A DNA stretch of 64,000 nucleotides from UBA6522 sp965205045 (GCA_965205045.1 OZ242032.1:25523-89522); one strand, 5' to 3'; positions 1-9,132 are shown, counted from the first letter of the stretch. Notes: a model not told the origin generated them from the letters alone. Made by a program: numbers and translations.

Positions 1-3000
1 GGCTTCTTGAAGCTCTTAACGCCAGCAGACTGGTCGAACATCGAACTGGCGACTCGCTCCTGGTTATCCGTATCGGTAGCCGTTGTGATGGTGAGCGCTC
101 CGTCCGTCAACGAATACTCGAACTCGTTGTTTGCGGCCCCAGCGTGCCCGAACTTCTTCCCCGGGGTCGAGGCTTCGATATTCGAGTAGACCATCGCCTC
201 ATACATCTCGCCGCCAGCGGGGTCAGCGTACCGCTTGCCTCTCCACCCATGGTTGGCGGGGACCATCGTCTTCTTGTCTTCCGACAGGGTGACGGCGGTA
301 GCGGGCGCGGTCTCGCCAGTAAGGACTGCCGATACCAAGATGGCGGTACCAGCATCGTTGTAAGCGGCAGCTCGATCATCGGCGGCGGGGCTGGTAACAT
401 CACCAGTAGGCTCACTGATCCCCGCATACAGCTTCGCCGCATCCGCGGCGTTGGCCTCATTCATGGTCTTATCGGCAGCGGCCATCGCCGTCGTACGGCT
501 CGTCTTGCGGGCGGCAAGCTGACCCTCGAGCGCGGTGGCGGTTCCCCTGTGCGCGTTCTTCACGGCATCCGACAAGCGGGTTGCATCGTCGATGGCGTCC
601 TCGAGGTCCTCAATAGCCTCCTCAGCGGCCGTGACGACACTCTCTTCCGAGTCGTCCTTCACCTTTGCCACGGCGTCTTGCGCCGCCTTGATGGCGTCCG
701 TGATGGCCATCATCTGCTGGCTGGTCTCAACCTGCTCCAGCGCAGGATCGACATGCTCTGCGGCCATCTCCCGACTCGACTCGGCAGCATCGATAGCATC
801 CTGCGAGCCGTCGTTGTCCATCAGAACCATTTTCAGATTGGCGTACGCATCCCGGAGCGCCACGTAGGCATCGTGCTTCTCCTGGGCGGTCGAGGCGTCC
901 GTCAACGCATCCACCATATCCTGCGCGTCGTCCACCATATCCTGCGCGCCGTTGATGGCATTCTCCCGAGCCTCTGCCAGCGCATTGGCCTTGCGGGTGA
1001 TCTCCGCATCCAGCGCATCCGCGGCAATCCTCGCCCGCACGCTGGCCTCGATGGCGTAATTGACCTGCTCGGTCGTGCCGCCGTTCTCTCTCAGCACGTC
1101 GCGGTAAGCGTTCGCCGCGTTTTCGATCTGGCGCTGCGCAACCAGCTTGTCCTCGTCGCTGGCGTCCTCATCCAGATCCATCAGCGCCATCTTGGCCGCG
1201 TCGAGCACAGCTTTGGCGGTGTTGATGTTTTCCATCCGCTGCATTTCCGCCGCCGCGGTCATCGCCATCTGGCGGCTGTTCTTGGCGGCAGCGAGAACGG
1301 TGGCGTGCGCGTTGACCGCCGAGGTATGCGCTGCCTTCTCCGCATCGGAAAGAGCGTCGGCGGCCGCGATGGCCGTCCTGGCGGCTGCAATCGCCGTATC
1401 CGCAGCCATGACCTGCGCATCAGAGGCGTCATTGTCCACCATGCCGACGGCGTCCATGGCGGTCTGAATCGCCGTCGTGATGGCGTTACGCTGGTCAACG
1501 ACCATCTGGCGCTGGTCGGCCTCTTCCTGCGCGGCGGTGATCGCCGCGTGCAGCTCGTCCGCCGCCATCTTGGCGTCCTCCTGCATGGCGGTGACATCCG
1601 CGATCTGCTCGGCCGTGCCGCCGTGCTCCGTCAGCACCTGGACCAAGTTGGCCGCTGCCATTTCAACGGCGCGCAGGGCGTCGCGCTTCGCTTCGTCGGT
1701 GGCGTCGTCACCCAACGCCGTCAACGCGTCTTCGGCCCCGGAGAGCGCCGTTTCCGCATCGTTGATGGCCATCATCCGGCGCTCTTCGGCGGCATTGGCC
1801 GCGGCGGTGATCTTCACGGTCAGATTGTCTGCCGCGATCTTCGCCGTCTGGGCCTTCAGGGTCGCCGCATCAATGTCGGCGCTGGAACCGCCGTACATCC
1901 GCAGGGCGTCGCGCAAGGCGGTCGCCGCCGCTTCGACCATGCGGTAGGCGTCGCGCATCGCTTCGTCGGTGGCGTCATCACCCAGCGCCATCAACGCCGT
2001 CTCTTGCTTGGTGAGCGCTTGCCGCGCGGCGTCGATATGCGCCATGCGCTCCGCCTCGACGGCCGCGTCCATCGCCGCCATGCGGCTGGCCTTGGCGGTG
2101 GCAAGCCGGGACATCAGCACGGTTACCGTTCCGGTGTTGGCGGCCGTCTCGGTTGCCGGCAGGTCGGTGGCAGCGGCGATGGCGGCCGTGGCGGCAGCAA
2201 TCGCAGCGTCAGCGGCGCTGACAACCTCGTCACTGGAATCGTCCATCACCGCGGCAATCGCGGTACTCGCGGCGGCAATCGCGTCCGCGACGGCCTGACG
2301 CTGGTCGGCAAGCATCTGGGCCGCAGCAGCGGCATCGGCCGCTTCGGTGATCATCGCTTGCAGATTGTCCGCCATTGTCATGGCGGAATCCCGCTTCGCG
2401 GTGGCGGCCGCGATCTGCTCGGCCGTGCCCTCGTTGTTCATCAGCGCCGTGATCAAAGCGGCGGCTGCCTGCTGGATAGCCCGGTGGGCGTCGCGTTTCG
2501 CTTCGTCGGTGGCGTCGTCAGCCAGCGCCATCAACGCCGCTTCGGCCTCGGTGAGGGCCGTCTGCGCCGTGTTGATGGCCGCCATGCGAGCCGCTTCGGC
2601 GGCCGCGGCGCGCGCGGCGATCGTCGCGCGCAGCGTCGCCGCCGCGTTCCTCGCTTCCAGGGCGATCTCGAACGCTGCGTCCCGCTGCGCATCCGTGCCG
2701 CCGTTCATCGCCAGCACGTTGCGCAACTCGGTCGCCGCGTCTGCGATCGCGGCCTGGGCCGCGAGCTTCTGCTCGTCGGTGGCGTCGTCACCCAACGCCA
2801 TCAACGCCGCCTGCGCGGTCTCGAGGACCATCTCAGCGGCCTCGATATTCGCCATCCGCTGCGCCTGGGCGGCCGCCTCCATCGCCGCCATGCGGCTGGC
2901 CTTGGCACTCTCGAGCTGGGCCGTCAGGGCGCTTACCGTTGCGCTGTTGGCGGTCTTCTCCGACGCCGGAACGTCGCTTGCGGCGGCGATCGCGGTCGTC

Positions 3001-4106
3001 ACTTTCGCAATCTCGACACCGGCGGCAGCAATCTCCTCATCGGTGGAAGCGTTGCTCACGGCGCTGACCGCCATCTGAGCGGCGGCAATCGCATCCGCGA
3101 TGGCCTGGCGCTGGTCGGCGAGCATCTGGGCCGCGGCTGCGGCCTCGGCCGCCTCAGTGATCATCGTGTCCAGACCGTCCGCCGTCGTCTTGGCGGAATC
3201 CCGCTGCGCCTCGGCGGCGGCGATCTGCTCGGCCGTGCCCTCGTTCTCCGTCAGCGCCGTAACCAGAGCGTCGGCGGCATGCTGAACGGCGCGCTGGGCG
3301 TCGCGCATCGCTTCGTCGGAGGCGTCTTCGGCCAACTCCGCCAACGCCGCAGCAGCGTCGTCAAGGCCCGTCTGCGCGGTGTTGATGGCCTCCGTCTGCG
3401 CCTCGGTCATGGCGGTGGCCGCATCGTTGATCATCTGCTGCAGCGCCGTCGCCTGGCGCCCCGCCTCCAGGGCGGTCGCGAACGCTTCATCCTGCTGCGC
3501 ATCCGTGCCGCCGTTCATCGCCAGCACGTTGCGCAAGGCGGTCGCCGCCGCTTCGATCCCGCGGTGGGCGTCGCGCTTCGCTTCGTAGGTGGCGTCGTCA
3601 GCCAGGCCCATCAACACCCCTTGGGCGGTGGCAAGGGCCATCTCAGCCTCGTTGATCGCTGCCGTTCGCGCCGCGGCTGCGGCCTCTTCGGCAGCCTTCT
3701 CACGGGCCGCTTCCTCAGCCGCCAGGCGAGCCGCTTCCGCTTCCTGCCGTTGCCGCTCGGCTTCTGCCGCGGCAGCCGCCTCACGGGCCGCTTCCTCAGC
3801 CGCCAGACGGGCCGCTTCCTCAGCCGCCAGGCGGGCAGCCTCTTCAGCCGCTGCCTCTTCGGCCGCTATGCGGGCCGCTTCTTCAGCCGCCAGGCGGGCA
3901 GCCTCTTCAGCCGCAGCCTCTTCGGCCGCCAGTCGGGCCGCTTCCTCAGCCGCCAGACGGGCCGCTTCTTCAGCCGCCGCCCTGTCCAGGGCCTCCTGGT
4001 GCGTCGACGGGCTCACGCCGTCGTCGCCGCCGCAACCGGCCAACACCATCGTGAGAACAAGCGCACCAACCAAAAGCGCCCATCTGGATAATGTTTGTCG
4101 TGTCAT
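1..4106 (-). CDS. Giant alanine-rich repeat lipoprotein, 3' end outside window
   Basis: Reading leftward from ATG at 4106 (AGGAG 9 bases upstream), the frame stays open for about 1368 codons to the window edge. The first 23 residues form a lipoprotein signal ending LVLTMVLAGC, so Cys23 is the likely lipidated residue. A highly charged Ala/Glu/Arg stretch made of AAEEAARL-type repeats follows, probably coiled coil. Then come at least four copies of a unit of about 269 residues, containing segments such as LMALGDDATDEAKRDA and VLAMNGGTDAQ. The DNA period is about 807-811 bases. From about residue 1210 the protein becomes non-repetitive and resembles the linker before TbpB-like barrels in the other lipoproteins here. 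The role is probably cell-envelope or surface; nothing catalytic is visible. Repeat number could vary by recombination. Confidence 0.85.
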   Translation of the reverse strand, partial: MTRQTLSRWALLVGALVLTMVLAGCGGDDGVSPSTHQEALDRAAAEEAARLAAEEAARLAAEEAAAEEAARLAAEEAARIAAEEAAAEEAARLAAEEAARLAAEEAAREAAAAAEAERQRQEAEAARLAAEEAAREKAAEEAAAAARTAAINEAEMALATAQGVLMGLADDATYEAKRDAHRGIEAAATALRNVLAMNGGTDAQQDEAFATALEAGRQATALQQMINDAATAMTEAQTEAINTAQTGLDDAAAALAELAEDASDEAMRDAQRAVQHAADALVTALTENEGTAEQIAAAEAQRDSAKTTADGLDTMITEAAEAAAAAQMLADQRQAIADAIAAAQMAVSAVSNASTDEEIAAAGVEIAKVTTAIAAASDVPASEKTANSATVSALTAQLESAKASRMAAMEAAAQAQRMANIEAAEMVLETAQAALMALGDDATDEQKLAAQAAIADAATELRNVLAMNGGTDAQRDAAFEIALEARNAAATLRATIAARAAAAEAARMAAINTAQTALTEAEAALMALADDATDEAKRDAHRAIQQAAAALITALMNNEGTAEQIAAATAKRDSAMTMADNLQAMITEAADAAAAAQMLADQRQAVADAIAAASTAIAAVMDDSSDEVVSAADAAIAAATAAIAAATDLPATETAANTGTVTVLMSRLATAKASRMAAMDAAVEAERMAHIDAARQALTKQETALMALGDDATDEAMRDAYRMVEAAATALRDALRMYGGSSADIDAATLKAQTAKIAADNLTVKITAAANAAEERRMMAINDAETALSGAEDALTALGDDATDEAKRDALRAVEMAAANLVQVLTEHGGTAEQIADVTAMQEDAKMAADELHAAITAAQEEADQRQMVVDQRNAITTAIQTAMDAVGMVDNDASDAQVMAADTAIAAARTAIAAADALSDAEKAAHTSAVNAHATVLAAAKNSRQMAMTAAAEMQRMENINTAKAVLDAAKMALMDLDEDASDEDKLVAQRQIENAANAYRDVLRENGGTTEQVNYAIEASVRARIAADALDAEITRKANALAEARENAINGAQDMVDDAQDMVDALTDASTAQEKHDAYVALRDAYANLKMVLMDNDGSQDAIDAAESSREMAAEHVDPALEQVETSQQMMAITDAIKAAQDAVAKVKDDSEESVVTAAEEAIEDLEDAIDDATRLSDAVKNAHRGTATALEGQLAARKTSRTTAMAAADKTMNEANAADAAKLYAGISEPTGDVTSPAADDRAAAYNDAGTAILVSAVLTGETAPATAVTLSEDKKTMVPANHGWRGKRYADPAGGEMYEAMVYSNIEASTPGKKFGHAGAANNEFEYSLTDGALTITTATDTDNQERVASSMFDQSAGVKSFKK

Positions 4107-4398
4107 TCAGAGCACTCCTTCCTGATTCCAAGTTAGGTAGGCAACCCATGCAACGACCACTCTGCGGTTCCATAGCCCCCCGTTCCAACCATTGAGGGGG
4201 TAGGCGCCGTTCCAGCAAGCACCGACCGCCACCGTCCTTTACGTCCTTCGTCCTTCGTCCTTCGACAAGCTCAGGATGAGGACTCAGGAAGCTCAGGACT
4301 GCGGCGACCGGCTGGTTGGAACCTCGCTGGCCCGGCACCCGGACCTAGCTTGGAACCACCAGAGCGCTCATCGCGATCGTGACCAGCAAAGGTCACTG

Positions 4399-4427
4399 TT
4401 GACAACGCTACAACAAGGCACTAGATT
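4399..4427 (+). promoter_or_regulatory. Sigma-70-like promoter and palindromic operator before the 4.5-kb RHH gene
   Basis: TTGACA (4399-4404) and TAGATT (4422-4427) are 17 bases apart. TTGACAA and a following TTGTCAA frame the promoter as an inverted repeat, as expected for autoregulation by the ribbon-helix-helix protein encoded at 4499. The paralogue at 9133 has a very similar promoter. Between 4107 and 4398 no gene is evident; a CCTTCGACAAGCTCAGGA repeat lies at 4259-4276. Confidence 0.55.
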
Positions 4428-4498
4428 TTGTCAACACACACACGCACAATTTTTGCTTCTACCCATCACACGCATCATGCGTCGGCAGGAGGCCACAA

Positions 4499-4729
4499 AT
4501 GGAACGCCGCACCAGGGGTATGGCCAACCGCACCGGGCGAGTCATGAACTCGGCCATGAACATTTCACTGCCCATCGAGCTGCACGAGGAGCTGCGGGAA
4601 ATCGCGTGGGCGAACCGCATGCCGCTGTCGCACCTGTGCCGTGACCTGCTGCAGGAGGGCCTGGAGCGGCGACGGGAGCAGGAGGACGTCGAGGTGGAAA
4701 CGTCGGCGTCGCCGACGATGCGGTACTAG
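4499..4729 (+). CDS. Ribbon-helix-helix (CopG/Arc-like) DNA-binding protein
   Basis: This 76-residue protein has a basic N-terminus and then MNISLPIELHEELREIAW, the beta-strand and first helix of a ribbon-helix-helix fold. A second helix (PLSHLCRDLLQEGLE) and an acidic tail follow. AGGAGG lies 7 bases before the ATG. It is closely related to the protein at 9133-9378, sharing the MNISLPIELHE core and the SHLCR motif, so a duplication is likely. Neither gene has a toxin partner beside it. Repression of its own promoter and plasmid copy or partition control are reasonable inferences, because the 22-bp iterons and a Rep-like gene follow. A solitary antitoxin is the alternative. Confidence 0.75.
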   Translation: MERRTRGMANRTGRVMNSAMNISLPIELHEELREIAWANRMPLSHLCRDLLQEGLERRREQEDVEVETSASPTMRY

Positions 4730-5188
4730 CGCTTGTGGGCATTTGAACCGTCGTCGTCTTGAAAAAACGTCTTTCCCGCCCTTCTTCTCGCAAACAGAAT
4801 TTTTCGGATTTGCCGGCAGCGTATTGCGCCGCAACCGCCCACCGACGTGCAACCCGCATCATTCCTCCCCCGCTTTCGACAACCCGCTACGCAACAGGCC
4901 AGTGCCGCGCCGCTCACGGCGTTGCCGCCTTGCGCCGGTCGTGACGAGTCCGGCGTCGCCGGGTCGCCACCGCGCCAAGTCCCTCAAGCAGAGCCTCCAA
5001 AGGATGGATGACTTATCACGAAGATCGAAGCTGCTTTTGTTGGCCGTGAGCGAAGCGGCGCCAGGGGCGCCGCGCAAGCGAAGCGAACGGCCAACAGCGA
5101 ACAGGAACAGCACGCTGTCGCACCTGTTCCTCCTGTTCGCCCCTGTTCCAGAAAATTTCGTCTAGTATCTACGCAGGTTTCCGGGCGC
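4730..5188. other. Gene-free stretch with a possible Tn3 res-like relic
   Basis: No convincing gene is present. The first 100 bases (about 4750-4830) resemble, with many differences, the region at 56745-56820, which looks like the resolution-site side of a Tn3-family end. An AT-poor spacer leads to the iterons that start at 5189. Confidence 0.3.
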
Positions 5189-5276
5189 AAAGTTGCCAGG
5201 GTAGACCGGTAAAGTTGTCAGGGTAGACCGGTGAGGTTGTCAGGGTAGACCGATAAAGTTGTCAGGGTAGATCGAT
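5189..5276. repeat. Four tandem 22-bp iterons (putative origin 1)
   Basis: Units start at 5189, 5211, 5233 and 5255. Each reads close to AAAGTTGTCAGGGTAGACCG plus two bases, with one to four differences. A DnaA-box-like TTTTCCACA follows at 5287-5295 (consensus TTATCCACA). The array sits just past the 3' end of the Rep-like gene at 5313. Iterons plus a DnaA box next to a rep gene is the usual layout of an iteron-controlled plasmid origin; replication activity is inferred. Confidence 0.7.
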
Positions 5277-5312
5277 CGGCGCAGCAGTTTTCCACAAGGC
5301 GGTTCAACCAGC

Positions 5313-7097
5313 TTACGGGACAGGCGGCCCGGCTCTGGGATTCGGTTCCAGGATGCGCCACAGCTTGTCGTCGCGTTCGATGACGACGCGGCCGGCGGCT
5401 TCCAGGCGCTGAAGCAGCTCGTTGGCCTTGTTGCGTTCGCGGGCGTGGTTTGCCTTGTCGGGCTGCTCCTTGAGGCCGTAAGCCAGCTGCCGGCGCGCCT
5501 CGGGAGGCAGGGCCGGGACCTTGTCGGCTTGCGGGTGGCGCTCCTCCCCTTCCAGTACCGCTTGCGGGTGACGCCAGTCGCGTTGCGGCGCGTTGCCGGG
5601 CTTCCATGACAGCTTGCCGGCCTTCATGAACGGGTTGTCCGGATGGCCGAAGATCAGGTTGCCTTTGGCATCGACCAGGTAGCCTTGCGCGTCGCGCCGG
5701 GCTTTCGGGCGGGTGGCGTAGACGCGGAAGCCGCCGTTGCGCGCCTTGGCGGCGTCCCAGAGGTAGGCCAGCGACAGCCACAAGTCGAAGGCCGGGTCGC
5801 TAATCCTGCCGTCGGCCACCAGGCCGGGAAAGTCCAGGGACGGCCCGCGGTCGGACAGGTCGGGCACCTCCAACTGGATCACCGCGCGGCTGTCCAGGTC
5901 ATAGGGATTCGGCATGCCGCGAGCAACGACGGGCCGCCAGGTTCGCCCGTCGGGAAGGCGGATTTTCGCCAGGGTGACGGCATCGAAGGCGGCCTCCAGC
6001 GCCCTCGCATGCTTGTTGGGCCGCCAGGCGTCTTTGGTCCATAGCAGCTCGATCAGATCGCGCAGTGTCGGACGCCACTCGTAGCGGCCGCCGGGTCGTC
6101 TCTGCTCAAGCGGCATGGAGAGCAGCGAATAAATCAGGATTCGCTTGTCGAGCCGTGCCCCGCGTCCGAGCGTCAGGGCACCGAAGCCGGCCGCGCCCGC
6201 CAGGACAAGGGGCGTCACCGGGGGCAGGTCACTTGTCGCGTCTGTCGTCGGAAGCAGGGCCAACTGCGACGATTCCGGTTTCTCGACGTACCCCGTCATC
6301 GGTAGAAACGACGGGTCATGCAACGGTTCATCGACGTAGATGGCGGAAGGCGCCGCATCGAGAAGGCCCTTGGGCATAATGCGGGCTTGTTTCGTCTCGG
6401 GTCTGAGGGCCTCGGGTCTCTGCTGCCACATGATGACCAGCGGGGTCAACGGATGGATCGGTTGGTCTTCACCGCCGCGCAGCCAGACAGAATGCACGGT
6501 TTCCAGGTTGACCATTGCCACGTTGTCGGGCGCGCCGTCGCCTGTAACCATCTTGTCCACATAGGCCATCAACCGGCGGGGCGGCGAATCGGGCTCTCCG
6601 TTGCCGCTGACGAGCCATGCGGCGCGGCGTCCCCACGTCGCCATGAGAAGCGTGTCGGCTGCCGCGCGCGCGTCACTCGGGCAGTCGTTGGTGACCCAGG
6701 TCGCCAAGGTCTCCATGTCCGGGATCATCTCGGGCGAACAGGTGGGCTGGATAAATCGCGCAACGGCCTCCAGGATTTCCGGCGCGGTGCAGGCGGTTTC
6801 AAGGCTGACGGTCGGGTGCGTGGCCGGGTCCTGCCCGGTCTCCATCGGCACCAGGTGCGCTTTTATCAGCCCTTCAGGCAACCCGCCCATCCAGTCGCCT
6901 TGTGCCTGCCGGTCGCGGTGCTCATGGTAGTCGGGCGTGCCGCCGGGATAGGTAATGCGACGTATCTCCCAGTGTTTGTACCCTGCCTTGTCTGCCTTGT
7001 AGGCGGTCACGGTGGGCTGCTCGCCTGCCGGATACGCCGTCTCGGCGGCGTCAACCGCCGAGTCTGCGGCCTCGCTAGAATCGGTTGGCTTCATCAT
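5313..7097 (-). CDS. Probable plasmid replication initiator (large Rep-like protein)
   Basis: This 594-residue protein probably starts at the ATG at 7097 (AGGA upstream); the frame stays open further upstream only through recombinase relics. No catalytic motif stands out. The central part (RRPGGRYEWRPTLRDLIELL, then WRPNKHARALEAAFDAV) looks like the winged-helix regions of iteron-binding plasmid initiators. The C-terminus is basic and helical and may form a further winged helix (ANELLQRLEAAGRVVIERD). It is assigned as a Rep protein mainly by context: four iterons and a DnaA-like box lie immediately downstream. It is unrelated in sequence to the RepA at 15729-16673, so two replicons coexist. 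A large helix-turn-helix plasmid protein of other function remains possible. Confidence 0.5.
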   Translation of the reverse strand: MMKPTDSSEAADSAVDAAETAYPAGEQPTVTAYKADKAGYKHWEIRRITYPGGTPDYHEHRDRQAQGDWMGGLPEGLIKAHLVPMETGQDPATHPTVSLETACTAPEILEAVARFIQPTCSPEMIPDMETLATWVTNDCPSDARAAADTLLMATWGRRAAWLVSGNGEPDSPPRRLMAYVDKMVTGDGAPDNVAMVNLETVHSVWLRGGEDQPIHPLTPLVIMWQQRPEALRPETKQARIMPKGLLDAAPSAIYVDEPLHDPSFLPMTGYVEKPESSQLALLPTTDATSDLPPVTPLVLAGAAGFGALTLGRGARLDKRILIYSLLSMPLEQRRPGGRYEWRPTLRDLIELLWTKDAWRPNKHARALEAAFDAVTLAKIRLPDGRTWRPVVARGMPNPYDLDSRAVIQLEVPDLSDRGPSLDFPGLVADGRISDPAFDLWLSLAYLWDAAKARNGGFRVYATRPKARRDAQGYLVDAKGNLIFGHPDNPFMKAGKLSWKPGNAPQRDWRHPQAVLEGEERHPQADKVPALPPEARRQLAYGLKEQPDKANHARERNKANELLQRLEAAGRVVIERDDKLWRILEPNPRAGPPVP

Positions 7098-7164
7098 TTC
7101 ACGTGTCCTGTCCAACGTTCGGGTACACGACGTCCGCTCGCAAAGCGCTGGCTGCGAAGCGCAA

Positions 7165-7208
7165 GGCGAGCAACGGGGCGCCGGTGGAAGTGACCATGAA
7201 CCAGGGGC
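7165..7208. repeat. 44-bp direct repeat, copy 1
   Basis: The 44 bases are identical to 8037-8080. The sequence encodes part of a tyrosine-recombinase C-terminus (SNGAPVEVTMNQG). In this copy the frame stops directly after the repeat, so it is a short relic of the recombinase piece at 8020-8157. Confidence 0.7.
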
Positions 7209-7421
7209 ACTGACATCCCGGCGCTGCCAAAACATATCGGCAGCGTACTACGCCATGTCGCGGCAGCGGTGCAGGAACGCCCTGAGCACGGCGGCCTTGC
7301 CCGCATTGAGGTCGTCCAGGTAGACGCGGCAGGCGCGGCGCATCCTTCGACTGTGCTCGGCGGACTTCTTGCGGCGCTTGCCGTACAGCCTGGCGGCAAA
7401 GGAGGTGATAACGACTCGGAA
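7209..7421 (-). pseudogene. IS607-family relic: tnpA 3' end joined to tnpB 5' end
   Basis: In the minus direction one frame reads VVITSFAARLYGKRRKKSAE, the usual end of an IS607 serine recombinase (compare SARLYGARSHKR at 31.1 kb). It then reads YLDDLNAGKAAVLRAFLHRC, similar to the start of TnpB-type proteins. A stop codon interrupts it, and MFWQRRD follows. No complete gene remains, so this is a deletion relic of an insertion sequence upstream of the Rep-like gene. Confidence 0.5.
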
Positions 7422-7426
7422 GCTGG

Positions 7427-7618
7427 CTAGAGCGCCAGAATCAGCGGCGAGTAACCGTCAACACACTGGCCAAGGCCCCGATGGCAAATGAGGCGGTAGA
7501 AAAGTCGATCTCCGTGATGGGCGGGATATTGTGGTTCTATAAGTTCGTCCGGGTCCGGTGATCCAAGGTCGCCCGATTCCCAACCGTCTGCGCCAGGGGA
7601 TCCTGCGTTGGTCACCAT
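7427..7618 (-). CDS. Small hypothetical protein coupled to the 7.6-kb gene
   Basis: This 63-residue frame has an ATG that overlaps the stop of the preceding gene (TAATG), suggesting translational coupling. It is rich in Gly, Pro and Asp at the N-terminus, with no recognised domain. If the upstream gene is an antitoxin-like protein, this could be a truncated or divergent partner, but nothing in the sequence demonstrates that. It may simply be an open frame over an eroded IS607 boundary. Confidence 0.3.
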   Translation of the reverse strand: MVTNAGSPGADGWESGDLGSPDPDELIEPQYPAHHGDRLFYRLICHRGLGQCVDGYSPLILAL

Positions 7619-7842
7619 TACTTACCGACGCCCCCTAGACCTGCGATAATGACCGACTCCACCGATCCGTTTTTGTTTCTAATGAGCAATTCAGCTCCAC
7701 CTTCAATCTTTCTGGTAATGCTCTCGGTGATCGCCAATGCGTTGCTCACGGTTGAGGCCTTGTTCCTCAGGTTCAGTCGAGTGGTGAGAATGTCGGTGTT
7801 ACGGATGTCCCTATCCGTAAAGTTCATGGTCACCTTCTTCAT
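7618..7842 (-). CDS. Small DNA-binding protein, probably ribbon-helix-helix
   Basis: The protein has 74 residues. GGAGAG stands 7 bases before the ATG. The start KKVTMNFTDRDIRNTDIL followed by NKASTVSNALAI fits a beta-strand plus two helices, the layout of short ribbon-helix-helix or antitoxin-like proteins. The C-terminal part (GGAELLIRNKNGSVESVII) resembles the strand region of small regulator families. Its stop overlaps the start of the next frame. The specific target is unknown. Confidence 0.55.
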   Translation of the reverse strand: MKKVTMNFTDRDIRNTDILTTRLNLRNKASTVSNALAITESITRKIEGGAELLIRNKNGSVESVIIAGLGGVGK

Positions 7843-8019
7843 GGCGAGTCTCTCCGTATCTAATGGCTTATACAGCTCGTATACAGTTGAAATCAGTACA
7901 TTACGACCCTATACCAGATACCAGAAATTTTCACCACTGCGGCACCCCCTCGTTCTTCGACAACCTCAGGAACGATCAGGATCAGGCTTCGACAGGCTCA
8001 GCCGCCAGAGCCTGGCGGC

Positions 8020-8157
8020 GGCATGGCGCGGTGCATGGCGAGCAACGGGGCGCCGGTGGAAGTGACCATGAACCAGGGGCGCTGGAGAAGCCCTCGCATA
8101 GTGGTGCGGTACACCCAGGACAACGCGCCGAGCGTTGCACTTTCTTATCTGTGCTGA
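8020..8157 (+). pseudogene. Tyrosine recombinase, C-terminal fragment
   Basis: The frame ending at TGA 8155-8157 reads SNGAPVEVTMNQGRW then RSPRIVVRYTQDNAPSVAL. This matches the pattern around the catalytic Tyr of phage-type integrases (GRWxSPxxxxRY). The upstream sequence holds two CCTTCGAC/CTCAGG-type repeats (about 7953-7971 and 7986-8000) and no intact recombinase body. The core is repeated at 7165-7208. Confidence 0.5.
8037..8080. repeat. 44-bp direct repeat, copy 2
   Basis: Identical to 7165-7208, lying inside the recombinase fragment. The pair brackets about 830 bases containing the small gene pair at 7.4-7.8 kb. Recombination between the copies could delete that segment. Confidence 0.7.
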
Positions 8158-8196
8158 GTGGCACTCGTACGGTCGAGGCGGACGGACAGGTTGCGC

Positions 8197-8868
8197 TTAT
8201 CCGTGCGGTTTCCGTGTCGCAGCGCCGGTTCCAGGACGGAACGTCTTTCCGCTGATCACATCCAGGTAAATCCGGTTGTCCTCATGCAGACCCCCGCAAT
8301 ATGTAACGTAGACCGCCCTGCCACGTGCGGTTGAACGCGCCCATCCGCCCAGGCGCTCGAAGTCCGCGATGGTGCACCGTTGCCGCGAAATAAGCGTCCA
8401 CGCCGCTACCAGAAACCTTGATCTGTACTTGTGGGCGTCGTCCGATTTGTCTATCGCCCTGACCAGGGCCGGGCTGTAAGAGCTGACACGCACGGGCGTG
8501 CCTGCGGGTCTCGTATCAGACAGATAGGCAGACGCCACCCAGCGGGCCACCCGGCGTGACGTTCCTTCAACCAACCCGCCGTAGTATCGAGAAATACGAG
8601 ACCATCCGCCGTGCACCCCCAGAACGTCCACTCTTTGCCCGCGGTCCAATACGCTAACGACCTTTGCGGAGAGACTGGGCGCAAGCCGGACGTTCAACCG
8701 ATCGGCTGTAACATAGGCCGTAAGAGCGGGAACCGCCTCATCTCCTACGGTCCCGTCAACACCCCGTTGCCGCTGCAAGCCGGGCGCGTTGTCACGACCA
8801 CGGCCTGAGCAACCCGCCACCGCCACGCAAACGATAACGATCAGAAACAGGCAGGTCCGGTTCCGCAT
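8197..8868 (-). CDS. SH3-domain lipoprotein
   Basis: This 223-residue protein starts at ATG 8868, with AGAAGGA upstream; a TTG two codons earlier is also possible. The N-terminus (FLIVIVCVAVAGCSG) is a lipoprotein signal with a VAGC lipobox, predicting an envelope location. Residues about 50-115 form a bacterial SH3-like domain (DRLNVRLAPSLSAKVVSVL, then GQRVDVLGVHGGWSRI). Such domains often bind peptidoglycan or peptides. The C-terminal half is unassigned and contains several Cys residues. No operon partner is seen. Confidence 0.75.
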   Translation of the reverse strand: MRNRTCLFLIVIVCVAVAGCSGRGRDNAPGLQRQRGVDGTVGDEAVPALTAYVTADRLNVRLAPSLSAKVVSVLDRGQRVDVLGVHGGWSRISRYYGGLVEGTSRRVARWVASAYLSDTRPAGTPVRVSSYSPALVRAIDKSDDAHKYRSRFLVAAWTLISRQRCTIADFERLGGWARSTARGRAVYVTYCGGLHEDNRIYLDVISGKTFRPGTGAATRKPHG

Positions 8869-8993
8869 GATCAAATGATCCTTCTCTTGAGGAACCTGCT
8901 ACTGCGGACACGCCGCATCGTCAAAGTTGACATCCTCCGCCTTGCCGCCGTCGACTTCTCTGGCCACCCAGGTTTCCTGGAGATCGAACTTGT

Positions 8994-9022
8994 TTGACAA
9001 CATAACTTGACATACTTATATT
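8994..9022 (+). promoter_or_regulatory. Strong sigma-70-like promoter for the 9.1-kb RHH gene
   Basis: TTGACA (8994-8999) and TATATT (9017-9022) are separated by exactly 17 bases. Extra TTGACA and GTCAACA copies around the promoter form imperfect inverted repeats, as at 4399-4427. This suggests both paralogous RHH proteins recognise similar operators. Confidence 0.65.
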
Positions 9023-9132
9023 CGTCAACAATGGTCATCTATTTTTTTCAGCCTTCAGGCAGTGGATTTTTGATTGCGGATTTTTGATTGTGGATTGAAA
9101 AATCAGAAATCCCCACAACAGGAGCGACCCCG

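Noticed and set aside
144..4091. A 1315-codon open frame on the plus strand
   Set aside because: It is the codon-aligned antisense of the repeat lipoprotein on the minus strand, which has a ribosome binding site, signal peptide and lipobox. Its His/Arg/Gly-rich composition is typical of a shadow frame.
5189..5276. Possible CRISPR or minisatellite
   Set aside because: Four contiguous 22-bp units without spacers next to a DnaA-like box and a rep gene fit plasmid iterons better.
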